Shown in pieces: positions 48,810 to 61,050 of a DNA stretch of 64,000 nt. The stretch is taken from assembly GCA_029339505.1 (NCBI GenBank), contig JAQISU010000167.1, positions 155,001 through 219,000 on the forward strand. Direction: 5' to 3'. Source of the DNA: Unio delphinus. Lineage: Eukaryota > Mollusca > Bivalvia > Unionida > Unionidae. The position numbers and the translations under genes were made by a program. Under the pieces are notes generated by a model. It did not search any database. It saw only the letters and a list, made by a program, of their open reading frames with translations, and had not been told where the DNA came from. The number at the start of each line of letters is the position of its first letter. Positions within the stretch are counted from its first letter, which is position 1.

Positions 48810-49215
48810 TGTAATGACATAAGAAGTTACTGTGATAGTTTACTTGTCCTAGCCAATGTTAATCTTTTAATTGACGTCATGTACCTTAGACGATAAGGTC
48901 CCTTCAAGTGAGCTTTCATCTTCGATGCATCGGATGGCAACAAAACTAGAACCTCATCTCCTGGCCTATATTCCCTTTTGGAAGCATTGATGTCATGCCA
49001 TGATTTAACTTTTTGGTGACAGTCTTTTAGATTTTCCTCCAATAATTCACATTTTTTAAAAATCTGGAGAATCGAAAGCACGTGTTTTACAACTGACTTC
49101 TGTGTCTCGCCTTCACCGGTAAATAGAACCTTAAGAATCTCCATCGGCCCTCTTCCTGGCCAATCATACAGCAGCTCAAACTGCATAAACCCAGTTGTTT
49201 CATGCAATAGCTCGC
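48810..49215 (-). pseudogene. Gypsy family 1 integrase C-terminal part (copy 2)
   Basis: Open for 126 codons: TTGFMQFELLYDWPGRGPME, VKSWHDINASKREYRPGDEV, LVLLPSDASKMKAHLKGPYR. These are the classical Gypsy integrase C-terminal blocks. The zinc module and catalytic core are missing because the element is truncated at about 49250 next to a hAT fragment. Reverse transcriptase begins about 300 bases downstream on the same strand, which confirms the integrase-first order. Confidence 0.8.
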
Positions 49216-49311
49216 AATAGCAAAACAGTGTCCAATAAAACTATACCTATGCGAGTTGAAGAGTTGGCCAGCGCTGTTATCGTCAAGTAGCAACACATGT
49301 CAAAAATTGTA

Positions 49312-49529
49312 TTAAAAAAGAATTCATTTGCAATTTACGAATAACTGATATTTCTGACACAGTTCAGGTAGCAGCTTTTGCTCGAGCTATAAGCGATAAT
49401 TTTGAAGTCATTGAAGAACTTCAAGGACTTGAATGGATGCATGCGACTACCAAAGGAATTGATCTGTTTGAAACTTTGAAGTTATGTCTAGAGAAAAACA
49501 ACACAGACAGCTTTGTGCCCAGACATTGA
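49312..49529 (+). pseudogene. hAT-transposase-derived GTF2IRD2/ZBED-like fragment, copy 2
   Basis: Open from about 49312 to the stop: KEFICNLRITDISDTVQVAA, then FARAISDNFEVIEEL, THATTKGIDLFE-like sequence and LEKNNTDSFVPRH. The first block corresponds to the catalytic-domain start of the hAT fold and is absent from copy 1. The zinc finger seen in copy 1 is absent here. The 5' edge is the truncation with the Gypsy element. Confidence 0.65.
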
Positions 49530-50312
49530 TAAACTGGCATCTGAACTTCAGTGAATGGTTGTGATGTACAGTTACAATTATAAATTAATTATATTAATAT
49601 CGGTTTTCGAAACTGATTTAAAACAGTTAAATGAATATCTAACAAAAATGACTGTAATGACTGTAGTGTAGGACTGACACTGACTGCTTTTAAAGTTTTA
49701 GAATTTGGTTGCTGAAAGTTAATAAATTTAAGAATATTACACGACTTTTATAATTTTACAAACATCGCAATACATTTATAATTTTGTGGCTCGCTTAATT
49801 ACCAAACATAGTAGATATGGACATCTACTTGAAAAGCTTGGGAACCACTGAGCATGTAACCTATTTGGAATTACAAGTTGAAGTATTATTATTTGTTATC
49901 ATTTATATGCATTAAATGCAGTTTTCATTCAATACGAAGATGTTCATATTGATGTTTGATGCATAAAATGATGAAATAACTTGCCTTTATATATTGCATT
50001 TAAAATATTTAACTATCTTACTGAACCTAAACAGACAATTTGCTTGAAGGGTGCGGACAAGGTTTTCGTAATATATAGAGACGTTGTGGATAACATCGAT
50101 ATTTCTAATTGCAAAACGTATCTTCTGAAAATAAATATCGAATTTATTGTAACTCTATTCCAATATAAAGGTGTTAAAAATTGTGTGTGAATGTGGGTAT
50201 ATTTAATGTTTCCCTGCCTACTTTATGCCTGATGGTGCTACGCTTGTCTTCATTATTGATGTGGTCTATATAAGAGATGCCAAGGATGGTTCTGTAGCAT
50301 CTCATTTCATGT
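49530..50312. other. duplicated DNA without recognised gene
   Basis: Homologous to 29066-29850. A plus-strand frame at 49981-50190 is open for 69 codons (EPKQTICLKGADKVFVIYRD). The family is unknown. Confidence 0.4.
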
Positions 50313-50334
50313 GCCTAGATTCTTGGTTGTAATT

Positions 50335-52240
50335 TTTCAGGCTTCACATAAATACAAACAGATTGAGATGATTAGTGCTCTCGATAGTCTGATTTTAGCT
50401 TTCAGACAGATATTCTTGTCTCTCTATATGGGTCTTAGTTTTGACATGGCTGCTCTTGTTTCTGCCGCGAGTGACAAAATATCTGCTCTTGATCCCTTTT
50501 CAGTGATTATGGAACCAAGATATTTGAACTGACCCAATATTTCCAGTGACTGTCCACTGACTTTAATCTTGGCTGAGATTTGTTTGGCAGTATTTGTCAT
50601 CAAATTTGTCTTCACCGCGCTAATCTCCATGTCAAATTGCAATGATGTTTCATCCAGTGTTTTCACTAAGGTGGCAAACTCGTCTTCACTGCCTGCCAGC
50701 CCATCAATGTCGTCTGCAAAACGGAGGTTATTGATGTTACGCCCTCCAATGATCACTGTCCTACAGTGGTTTTCCAGGGATTCGCTCATGATACGCTCTA
50801 AGTATGTGTTGAAAAGCTTGGGGGACAGGAGACAGATTTGACCTAATCCTACTTTTGCCTTGAACCAGTCCACCACAGAACCTTGAGCAATTACTGCACT
50901 GGTAGCCTTGGCGTACAGCTGCTTAATGGTATTGGTCTACTTTTGACCCATGTTGTACTTCTTGGCCCACAATGCCTCATGCCTTTATGGAAATCTATGA
51001 ACATATGATAGATGTCTAGTTGATGATGCGAGTACGTTTCGCACAGAACCCTGTGATTGAATATTTCTTCTATTCTTCCACTCCAGAACCTTGCCTGTTC
51101 CTCAGCGATTAATTATTCAGTTTGTGGCTTGAGTCTGTTCAAGATGATCTTCAGCATCACCTTACTAGCATGGCTGATCAAACTAATAGTTCTGTAATTT
51201 TGGCACAGCTTAATATTGCCTTTGGGGGGCGTATTATAATCAGTGACTGTGTCTACTGTGATGGCCATTCACCTGTCTGCCATATCTTATTGCAGATATT
51301 GTTAGTAGCTCTATAACTGATTCCCCACCCCACGCCCATTCTTGACAAGTTCAACTGGGATGGTGTCTAATTCAGCTGCCTTCCGATTCTTCAGTGCTCT
51401 TATTGCTGACTTCACCTATTCTTTAAGATCCTGGCAATCGTCATCATCATTTTTCAAGTTTGGAACTTAAAATAGGTCTCCTGTGGATGTATGGTTGTTG
51501 AGTTCTTTACCACAATCAGTCCATTTTCTGCAATGTCACTTGCTTCTGTGAGGCATTTTCCATTTTCGTATTGAATGGTACTGACTCTTGGCTGCTTCTG
51601 TCTGGTGAGATCTTTCACAATTTGGAATGCCTTTTTGCCGTTATTCATTGTCAGACTGATATCTATTACTGTGCATTTTTGTTTATAATACCATGGAGGC
51701 TTTTGTAAAACTGCAATATTTCTTCATCATCATGATCAGTGCTGGAGCCTAGACTTGGATAATTGTAATGTTAAATGGAGATGCTTTCGAACAAATGGAG
51801 ATGATTCTGCTAGATATGGGGCGACATTCAAGCACAGATCCCTTGATGGTTTTGTTTACAAGGAAGCATACTCTAATGTTCCAGGTGGCGATGGCGATGC
51901 TGTCTCTCGCTCTGATTTTATGCAAAGTTCCAGTAGCACACTTGTCACCTCCGTCCTGTTGGACAACGGTCCTTGTTGACCCGGGCGACGACCTATTCGG
52001 TATTATAACTGCAGATTTTTCCAGCATTATCAGTATGTTTTAGGCAAATGTCGTCTGGCGGAGCCCATCGCTCTCCAGACCAAGGAGTTACTAGAAGGGG
52101 CTGTAGTACATCCTCCAACTGCCTTAGGGTCTTCACTCAAGATTTTCTTTTAGGATTTACTCCCTTGGACTTTGGCTAACCAAAGCCGACATGCTAGGCA
52201 GCAGGATACACGTGTATTGGCGTGTTCGTCAATTTCCCGA
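50335..52240 (-). mobile_element. RTE-like LINE with deleted endonuclease and reverse transcriptase
   Basis: Reading the minus strand from 52240: a leader homologous to 14390-14590, then GTLHKIRARDSIAIATWNIR. An internal deletion follows, then LVNKTIKGSVLECRPISSRI and KASPFNITIIQ. Next come KKAFQIVKDLTRQKQPRVST, the thumb-upstream KNRKAAELDTIPVELVKNG near 51370, and the open RT part at 50424-50876 with CLLSPKLFNTYLERIM, LRFADDIDGLAGSEDE and FKYLGSIITEKGSRADIL. It is cut at about 50335 within the coding region. It sits where copy 1 of the duplication has no such DNA, so it either inserted here or was lost there. Confidence 0.8.
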
Positions 52241-53631
52241 CAAGATAAAACGTCTGACACTGCCCACAATGAATATCAATTGTAGAATAATTCTCAATAC
52301 ATCGACAGCGGAAGGGATGCAAAATAGGACAAATTTATAATGGATTTGAGGAGGTAAAGTGAACCATATATTAAGTTTGCAAGCAAAAGCTAACAAATTG
52401 TTTCACCTGTTGATGGCAACGGATGGATACAGGCAAACTTTATTTACCTTTGTTTATTTAATATAAACCACAAAAAAAAAACAATTTTCATCTTTGTGAC
52501 GAGAGGATTCGGATTTAGAATATCATATAATCCAAACATTAATGTGATCAGGGACCATATTCAAACAAATACCAAGAGAATGTATGCAAGGACTGGTAAA
52601 TAAAATAGCAATTGCAGCACAGAAATGCACATGATAACAACAAAAAACAGATATACCAAAAGACTATTCAGATAAAGAAATACCCAGAAAACGTGAGAAC
52701 AGAAGACCAGGGAAAACAAAGACAATATCCCAAAACTAACAGAAGTTCGCTTACATATCTGACTAAGATTGTGACTTTTAATTTATAACTCCAGTTACTA
52801 ACTGGATATGAAAATAATATTAGCCTTGAACTGTGGACTAGCCTCAGAAAAATATATAATTATGCACTAATAGCAGGTAATGTGTTTACCGATAGTGAAA
52901 TATCGCAACTACAATAGAATTAAATGCAATGATAGCAAAATCTTCACAAGGTACACTATACTTAAGAAATGGCCTAAACTAATTGAATTGTTCAGGTTGA
53001 CAATTTTGTACTCCAAACTGCTGATAGAGGTATCAAAAAACGGATTATAAAAAAAGTTAAGCATACGAATGGTTCTTAAAAACAGCAGTAAATAATTAGG
53101 TTTTCATCAGATATCTGTGAGAGAGAGAAAACACTTATTTTTTTATTTCAATTACATTCACTGACAAGAACATTTTTTAGTACTTATGTGTTCCATATAT
53201 AGATGAATTCCTATTATGTCACTCAATTCAAAGGATTCAAAATTCTTTCAGGGCAAGTTACTTCATGTTTATTATCGATTCACAAACAATATAGAGATAT
53301 GGCTGGTACATCTGTATCTGGTTTCAACTTATTTCACATGGTAATTCTCCGCCGCAGGCGTCTTGTTCAGACGTTTCACCTTGACAAGTGGGAGGATTCG
53401 TTGGGCAAGTATGTGTCCTAATACGCACTCCAGGTATACCGAAACACGTCGAGGAACAAGCGCTCCAAAGGCCCCATTCCGACCATTGTGCAGTTACAAA
53501 GCTCCATTCTGACCACTGTACAACTCTAAATGACCTTTTTCCACCTGAGGAAATAAAATATAATCATAGTCCATTATCTATCAATTTGACTGTCGTTCTG
53601 TTTATTTCTAAATCGTCCACTGTATCAATCG
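52241..53631. other. no gene recognised
   Basis: Part of the 3.3 kb present only in copy 2 of the duplication. Short open stretches only. Confidence 0.45.
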
Positions 53632-54522
53632 TTGAGGCAATCTGTGAATCACTCCATAGATCACGTATAGATAGATATGTATCTCTTTCGATTTAATTCA
53701 TATCTTTATGTAATAATGTTTTGCATATGTATATCTTCATTTTTGAAACTTCTTGTACATAATTTCTTTTTCTTTTTTTTAAACTGGTTTATGAATGAAA
53801 ATTGTAGTGATAGTGTAGTGATTATCTAAAATTGAATTTTGTATGTGCATAGGGTATATTTTAAGATAATACAGAACGTAAAATTGCATAGGATCTATAA
53901 ATATATGCCTTTAGTATGAGTTTATAACAGGATATTATCTCACTGCTCATTAGTCTATTACAAAATGACATAATTTCTATACCCCCAGAATAAATGTTTT
54001 AAAAATTTAATTCAAAATAATTTATTGTAAATTTTAACTTTAGTTAAAAATTATCAGCCTTGAAAACATATTCTTGTCCTGGAATATTCAATATTAAGTT
54101 CATCACATTATAATGTTTATGTACCATACAATATTTTATATTGATGTGATTACGGCTGAATTTTATATATGATACCTCACAATTATTCGAAGTGGACTCT
54201 TTTGTTCATAACAAAATGTTCATAATCCGAGCATTGCAGTCATGAAATTTCTTTCGAGTTAATTCTGCTTGATGTCCTTCAAGTCGCTGAAAAATTATTA
54301 CATTCAACAATGATTGATCTCTTTAAAAGATTGTCAAAAAGCGCCAAATGTTTGAATAATCAACAGCAACGGCACATTGTATTTTTTATGCCAACTGAGA
54401 AAACACAGCAATCAGATTTTAATTCCTATTTTGGAGTCATCCTCTTTACTATATTTCCTGTTCTAACATCCTTATATCTTAATTGATAGGAAAAGCATGT
54501 GCTTGGACTGTCCAGTGGAAAT

Positions 54523-54525
<3 letters not shown>
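53632..54525. other. duplicated DNA without recognised gene
   Basis: Homologous to 29860-30763. Confidence 0.5.
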
Positions 54526-54563
<38 letters not shown>

Positions 54564-54861
54564 AGTATTTTTAACGTAGCTTTAACAATTTTTCAGTCAT
54601 ATCGCTACCATGTCTGCAGTGAGGCAGTTTATAGTGATGTCTAGCACTGAGACATCATGCCGCAGACATGTAGCATGATGTCTCACCCAGTCACATTATC
54701 ATGATACCAAACCTACTAGTCCTAACAGTAACCTTTTAATGCTGCGCGCCAAGTAAGGCAGCTGTTAGTATCATTTTTGTAAGTCTTTGGTATGACTCTG
54801 CCGTGGATCGAACACACGACCTCCTGCTCCCACGGCGGTCGCTCAAACCACTAGGCAATCT
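54526..54861 (-). mobile_element. tRNA-headed SINE with (CA)n tail
   Basis: Duplicate of the SINE at 30764-31130, with the same A box, B box and body. The GT tract is shorter and purer (54526-54560). Confidence 0.8.
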
Positions 54862-55151
54862 GTGCGGTGTGAAAATATAAAGTTTTCAGTTGACTATAAT
54901 AGTATTGACAACGTCAAGATTCTTGTCTGACCAGTACATTTCGGATCCTAAAGTCTATACGGGATTATATCTATACTATCCATTCTAGTGACACGAAACA
55001 TTATATCATAGCCTATTTGAACTCTGAAAAAATCGAAAATAATTTTATAATTCGTACAATAATCTTACTGGAAAGAGCTATTCCAACAATCGTTTATTCT
55101 GCTGGAGATATGGATGAAATATTTTGAATAGTAAAGCTAATTAAATCTCTT

Positions 55152-55469
55152 GTGAAATGGTTCAATGAACAAACCTCAATAATCGTAAATATAATTGTTA
55201 TCCAGTATGAAGTCAAGAACGTTCAGCAAACCAAAGGAATATTCGACTTTATGACTGATATTGAGAAAATTCATTGCGAACACACTTATATTAATACGCC
55301 ATGTATTGGATATCCAAGAACTAAAGTGGATATCCAAATGCATTATATGACCTCTAATAACCTCAGAGTGATGGACATGTTTACATGTGTTATCAGCATA
55401 TGTGCACATGACCGCCTGAATTCTGCGAATGAAAATTTTGTAGTTCTTTTCATCTTCATGTATTGGTAA
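55152..55469 (+). CDS. unidentified ORF in the duplication
   Basis: 105 codons open. The translation includes VKWFNEQTSIIVNIIVIQYE, IFDFMTDIEKIHCEH and CIGYPRTKVDIQMHYM. The diverged copy at 31418-31660 keeps the same frame over about 65 codons with a single stop, and most substitutions appear mild. Upstream in-frame sequence without an ATG (KSIRDYIYTIHSSDTKH, LLERAIPTIVYSAGDM) suggests a longer decayed gene from about 54940. I do not recognise the family. It could be another element protein or a host exon. Confidence 0.3.
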   Translation: MKWFNEQTSIIVNIIVIQYEVKNVQQTKGIFDFMTDIEKIHCEHTYINTPCIGYPRTKVDIQMHYMTSNNLRVMDMFTCVISICAHDRLNSANENFVVLFIFMYW

Positions 55470-56082
<613 letters not shown>

Positions 56083-56658
56083 TTTGTTCTATCTTTTTCC
56101 CTAATTGTGTTAGTTAAATTGCATTCATGTTGTTGCGGGTTTAGCGTCATTTGTCAGCACATAATGGGCAGCCACATTTTGAGGCCATTTTAGCTAGTGA
56201 AGGGAAAAACTTAAAAATCCCAGAAAAAAATCATCGACTCAGGGGCAGTTACTGTCAAATATTTTTCATACTCACATTGGCCGAGGTCATATAATGATCA
56301 AACCCCGCAGACGTAAAACGTTTTGATTCCGGGTTGCATTACGTCATGAAAATCCTGACCAAGCGACATTTTGCTTTTAACCATAAATGTAATAATGATA
56401 TTTCCAATCATTATATTACCTCTGAACATGAAGAATGCCAGAATCAAAGGAAGATAATACAACGCCGCACTTGGATGAACAGGAAGATCTGGAGCTGGAA
56501 GAAACACAATAAACCCAGGAGAAGGTGGTGGTGGAAGAGGAAGTGGAAGAGTAAGTTCTGGTCGTTGGGGTGGCAGAAGAAGCGGCAATAGGGATGTACC
56601 AGGTGACCTAATCATGATATCCTTCTCAAAAACAGGACTGAGAAAAAGGAAAGTTAAA

Positions 56659-56664
<6 letters not shown>
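56083..56664. other. no gene recognised
   Basis: 56083-56290 is duplicated from 32476-32690. The rest is unique, with a purine-rich patch at 56500-56590 (GGTGGTGGTGGAAGAGGAAG) that yields spurious long frames on both strands. Confidence 0.45.
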
Positions 56665-56727
<63 letters not shown>

Positions 56728-56750
56728 TGTGTGTGTGTGTGTGTGTGTGT
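56665..56750. repeat. (AT)n(GT)n microsatellite
   Basis: About 30 AT and 11 GT units at the truncated end of Gypsy family 2 copy 2. Confidence 0.95.
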
Positions 56751-56869
56751 ACTTACGATAATAACCTGTAGGTCATAAAAGAGATCGCACTTCTTTTTGT
56801 AGTTGAACGTGCGGCTTTCCGAAGTTTTTCAACCTTAGTACTGGCTGAGGTTAATGTATCTTAATTGAG

Positions 56870-57560
56870 TATGTGTCCTAAATAAGTCAGTCTTCGAGAT
56901 CCTACGTGACATTTTGAGGGTCGGGAGGTGAACTCTAAGTCATTCCATAACTTTTCTCAGTAAGATCACGTGTTCTTCCCAAGTAGGTGATGCCAATGAT
57001 AAATCGTCCATGAAATTGGAAACTCTGGTCCCTCTTAAAGGTTATAACAGTTTCCTCGTCATTCAGACGAAAATGCTGGGTGCATTCTGAACCCCGAACG
57101 GAATTACTACCCATTGGTATTCCCATCTTATGTTGCAAAGGCAAGTTTTGGACGGTCTTCTTTACGAACTGGAATTTGCCATATCCCTTAACAAGTCAAT
57201 ATTTAGAAAAATACTTGGCGTTGGTTACTCAGTCAAATATGGACTTAGATCTGGTATCCTTTTGAACTGAAATTATGTGACCCTGTTTAATTTTTTATAG
57301 TAGACACAAAAGCGGTTATCACCATCTTTATTCTGGAACTAAATAAATGGTGAACTATGTTCAGATTTGGCTGGTTTAATGACCTATAAGTAATTCATAG
57401 TTCTTATTTCGTCCCGTAGAGTTTTTAACTTCACAAGAGGTAGTGGATAGGGTTTCCGTTTCACACATTTCATCCAGCAACCTCAAACTGAACTCATCCA
57501 AGTCATTCATGCCTGGTGTTTCTGTCAAGACGCTTGAGTAGTCGTGGATCATCTCCTCGA
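56870..57560 (-). pseudogene. Gypsy family 2 reverse transcriptase (copy 2)
   Basis: On the minus strand: KPYPLPLVKLKTLRDEIRTM, the IKPA...SSPF block, IWQIPVRKEDRPKLAFAT, and a decayed fingers/palm block. The catalytic box NFMDDLSLASPTWEEHV follows at about 56985-57020. The next block PSKCHVGSRRLTYLGH ends near 56870. Stops are frequent. The RNase H half is absent, cut off by the AT microsatellite. Confidence 0.7.
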
Positions 57561-57569
57561 CCTTTTCCG

Positions 57570-58599
57570 TTGTTCTGACTTTAACCTTACGTCAAGGACG
57601 ACATCTACGTAGGTCTCATCCCTCGCCAAAGGACAACTAAGAAGTACTTCCGCAACATCTCTGTTGTCGTCAGGGTATTCAGTCATCACTGCAACAACCA
57701 CGAACTTAGTGGGTTGTCTCCCTTTTACGATAACATTTAAGAAGGTTAACGTGGTACAACGTTCGTTCATCTACTACGTGGATACGGTAGTTTTGTCCAC
57801 CCTTTATTTTCCGTTACAACGAACGGTCTCCTCCAGGATACTTGGAGTCTGTTGTGCTCCAACGGTAACAACAATAACTCCTTGTCAACCGCTTCAAACT
57901 TCCATTCTTTCACCCTCTTATCACAGTACTTGGTTTGAGGTCCTCTTATGTCACGAATATTCTTCTGGGCCCAGTTGCAAACCTTCCTACAGCTTTTTAC
58001 AGAGATCAGCAACATACTGATACGTTGTTCGTACGTCCTCAGATGTTTTTTTCATCCATCCATAACTAGATTGGGGTACTTCGCCGTACGCGAAAACTAT
58101 CGCGGGAAGGTATCAATCCCAGTCTTTGGGTCGACCTTCGCACAACTTGCGTTGCGCGTGATACATGATAGTAGTCGGGTGCCTAAGGGAAAGTAACCAG
58201 TTCACTTCTTCCATCACCCTGCTAACAAACTGTTTCCCTTGGTCAGTTAGTATCCCTTCAGAAACATCAACTCTGGACCAAATTCCTAGAAACGCCTCAA
58301 CGACCGTAATGGAATCAATGTTTTTCAACGCAACAGCCTCCATGTATCGGGTAGCGTAATCAACAAACGTGAACACATAACGATATAACATTCGGACGCG
58401 GGCATTATCGGACCTAATTTATCGCCAAATTGGAGAAAGGTTAAACAATCAGAGGCGTGGTTCCCAGTGGCACTAGGCTATGTGAGGTGTTAAGTGGCAC
58501 CCGATGATATTTGTCACATGACAGACAAAACCTCCTTACACTCCCATACACATCTGACAAGTAGAATTTCCTCAATAACACTAACCTTCCCCCCCCCCC

Positions 58600-58600
<1 letters not shown>
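57570..58600 (-). pseudogene. Gypsy family 2 integrase and linker to RT (copy 2)
   Basis: The upstream zinc part is shifted next to the CT tract (RCVWECKEVLSVM is the out-of-frame image of the module seen in copy 1). The core reads FTFVDYATRYMEAVALKNID with the first Asp, and ILTDQGKQFVSRVMEEVNWL with the second. HPTTIMYHAQRKLCEGRPKD replaces the usual third-acid region, where the Glu block 'TNG.VER' is altered. The C-terminal domain is KYCDKRVKEWKFEAVDKEL and LLPLEHNRLQVSWRRPFVV. The linker after integrase (57549-57770) has VVVAVMTEYPDDNRDVAEVL and CPLARDETYVDVVLDVRLKS. It leads into reverse transcriptase, giving the integrase-first order. Confidence 0.75.

Positions 58601-58682
<82 letters not shown>
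58600..58682. repeat. (CT)n tract inside Gypsy family 2 (copy 2)
   Basis: About 41 CT units, at the same place between protease and integrase as 35583-35657. On the sense strand it would read Arg-Glu repeats. Confidence 0.95.
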
Positions 58683-58686
<4 letters not shown>

Positions 58687-59411
58687 TTGTCATGCCCATG
58701 TTACTACCGAGTCGGCTCTCGTGTGCTAGCCTAAGCACTTTTCTCTTAGATCGAGAGACGTTCACTTGCTTATAACTCTCAGATCCTTTCCGAGCGAATC
58801 AATCCAAGATAACTCTACCTCACAGACTTGCAAGTTCTCCTTTGCATACCCGCGTATCTTGTTAAAGGTAGAATCTTCCACTTGAAGTCTCCTTAATTCA
58901 CCATGCATGAAATGGTCTATATTCAATGTCTAGGGGTTCAGCGGTTTCCACCATGACCTTTCGCTCTACGACCCCACGTGTAGATGTGTGCACGTCATAA
59001 GATTAGACAATGACAACACATACCTACATCCTAAACTTTCATCGTTCGACAATGCTCACAAGTACGCTGTTTTGAATCGCCTTTTCACATACGGCGAATC
59101 GAGGTTGATGTAGAGAACCGAGAATCTCTACTCCTATTAGTAAATTGGACTTCCACTGTTTCACCTGTATAATCAGCAGATTTGACAAATATTCTATCCA
59201 CCATGGCCGGGTAACTACAACAGGTGTCATACAGTAATGTAGCTTTGTCTCCATTGACAGTATCTGTAGCTGTATTTGAATATTGTACTGTTTTACACCT
59301 TCTACCAGTGCCCCAGGTCACTTCATTTATAGTAGGACGATGTTTCCAGCAGCCTTTGGGAATATGGCCAAAATTGTTGCATCAATAGCATACAAATTCA
59401 AATTTCTTACC
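58683..59411 (-). pseudogene. Gypsy family 2 zinc knuckle and aspartic protease (copy 2)
   Basis: Minus strand: KKFEFVCY-stop-CNNFGHIPKGCW, a CCHC knuckle with TGA in it, then EVTWGTGRRCKTVQYSNTAT. The protease follows with VNGDKATLLYDTCCSYPAMV, in which the retroviral-type active site is normally DTG or DSG (here DTC). It continues with FVKSADYTGETVEVQF and a second half in another frame. Between protease and the CT tract a linker (HGELRRLQVEDSTFNKIRGYA-like) precedes integrase. Copy 1 lacks the protease core. Confidence 0.65.
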
Positions 59412-59427
59412 AGGGGTGCCTTTATCT

Positions 59428-60170
59428 ACCATTTTGATATTTCCTAGGCAACGGAACTGAGTACGGCTGGGATTATCAGCCTATAGCTTCCAACAATTTT
59501 GACCATTCCGACTATTAGGTGCCAATCCGTTATCCTTTCAATATTTCAGTGCCGATGGGTTGATCCTTGGCACCCCAGGTGGTTGGACGAGAGTATGCAC
59601 TCTCATATCGCTCAGCCATCACACTAAAATACGATCAAGTGTCTCAGATGCCTAATTAGGACATGTTCTCACAAGATCTCCTCCCGTATGCCTTCGTATG
59701 TGTCATTTTAATCCATTTATCAAAAATCACGCGCACGCGAGTATGATATTGTGCGTGTGTCTTCGTTGTTCGCTAAGATGACTCTGACATGTTTACGAGA
59801 ACGTTCGAGAGACAGCTTCTATCATCTGACCTATTGTGTTTTGAATGTTCATTCCGTTTTTTGCCCCTCCTTGATTCTGCGTCGATCCGTAGTCTCTCCG
59901 TGGCTATTACATGTACTTTCTCCCTGGCTCCCTGGCTCTTTCTTCGACCTACAATCTGGCTACCTCGATTTATCTTTCTCTTTCTTTTTTCTCATGTTGT
60001 CTGATTCTTGTCTGATTCTTTCTATTTCATTTTCCTCGGCTTTTCTAATTGTATCTTTTATTTTCCTCAGCTTGTCTAAATCTTTTTTTTTAATTTTCCT
60101 CAGCTTGTCTGATTCTTTCTTTTTTCTTTACCTCAGCTTATATCATTCTTTCTTTTTTCTCGGCATATAT
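59428..60170 (-). pseudogene. possible Gypsy family 2 Gag remnant
   Basis: Upstream of the zinc knuckle on the same strand, the translation is rich in Lys/Glu/Arg and Gln: KKKESDKLRKIKKKRFRQAEE, then RIRQHEKKERER and VARL...VEERARG. This looks like the charged helical segment of Gag proteins in this type of element. The rest, to the knuckle, is poorly preserved. An opposite-strand frame of 174 codons here (59751-60275) is Ser/Leu/Phe-rich and is the antisense image of this low-complexity stretch. Confidence 0.35.
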
Positions 60171-60980
60171 AATGGGTTGGGTCGGGAATCCGGGCACTTT
60201 CTCACATCCGGGTATTTTCAGTGCATGGTTACGACCGCCGAGGTAAAAACAACCGCCATTGTTCTAGTTACTTGAGTGACGTGTGCCGTATGGGGAACAT
60301 TTACACATTTTAAGATATGCCTAAGATTTGCAGTATTGGTGTTTACACAAACCATCATATGCAAAAGAAAAATTTAAACAATTAAAATCTCTTACTAAAT
60401 TACCAAATACGTCTTTACTCTCTCGCCAATAACTACATAAATATACAAATGTGTATTATAGGTTTAAAATAAACAAATAAGCTACAAATTCTACCTTTAA
60501 CCGCTCAGCTTTTCCGTCGTTAATATATTCCGCAGATTATAAATCGTACCGAACCACGCTTATTTTCTTGACACTCCATCTTTCATATTTGCCATTATAA
60601 TGCAAACTCCAAACTAAATATATGGCATACGAGCAAACTATATGTGCTCACCATGAATTGTTCTTTTAAATGATTGAATACTCTGATTGTGTGCCATTTC
60701 TTTAATCTCTTTAATCATGAGAACGGCCAGGATACTGCAGTAATTAGCAGGTTTTAATTAAATTCACATACACATAAAAACGGAAATTTAAAAACCCAAA
60801 ACTGTCTTTCTTTAAACAGTCATATGTTGACTACTTTTAGATGTGGATGGGGTATTGGAATGATAAATTAAGCAATGATAGCGTATTAAATGACAATCAG
60901 TTCATTTTACAAACCTACTTTATATTCAAAAATAATCTACATAATAAAGATTTCTTGCCGCACACATGATCAAGTGAGCT
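60171..60980. other. no gene recognised
   Basis: May contain the 5' end of Gypsy family 2 copy 2. No LTR border or primer site was identified. Confidence 0.4.
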
Positions 60981-60981
60981 C

Positions 60982-61049
<68 letters not shown>

Positions 61050-61050
61050 G
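60981..61050. repeat. (TCTA)n microsatellite
   Basis: About 17 units, followed by a short CCGT/CCAT series. Confidence 0.97.

Noticed and set aside
56298..56663. Pro/Leu-rich 121-codon minus frame
   Set aside because: It reads through a GGTGGTGGAAGAGG purine-rich patch, with no homologue recognised and no matching copy in the duplicated region.
59751..60275. 174-codon plus-strand frame rich in Ser, Leu and Phe, resembling a membrane protein
   Set aside because: It is the antisense of a Lys/Glu-rich low-complexity stretch upstream of the Gypsy zinc knuckle, and the frame has no conserved motif.
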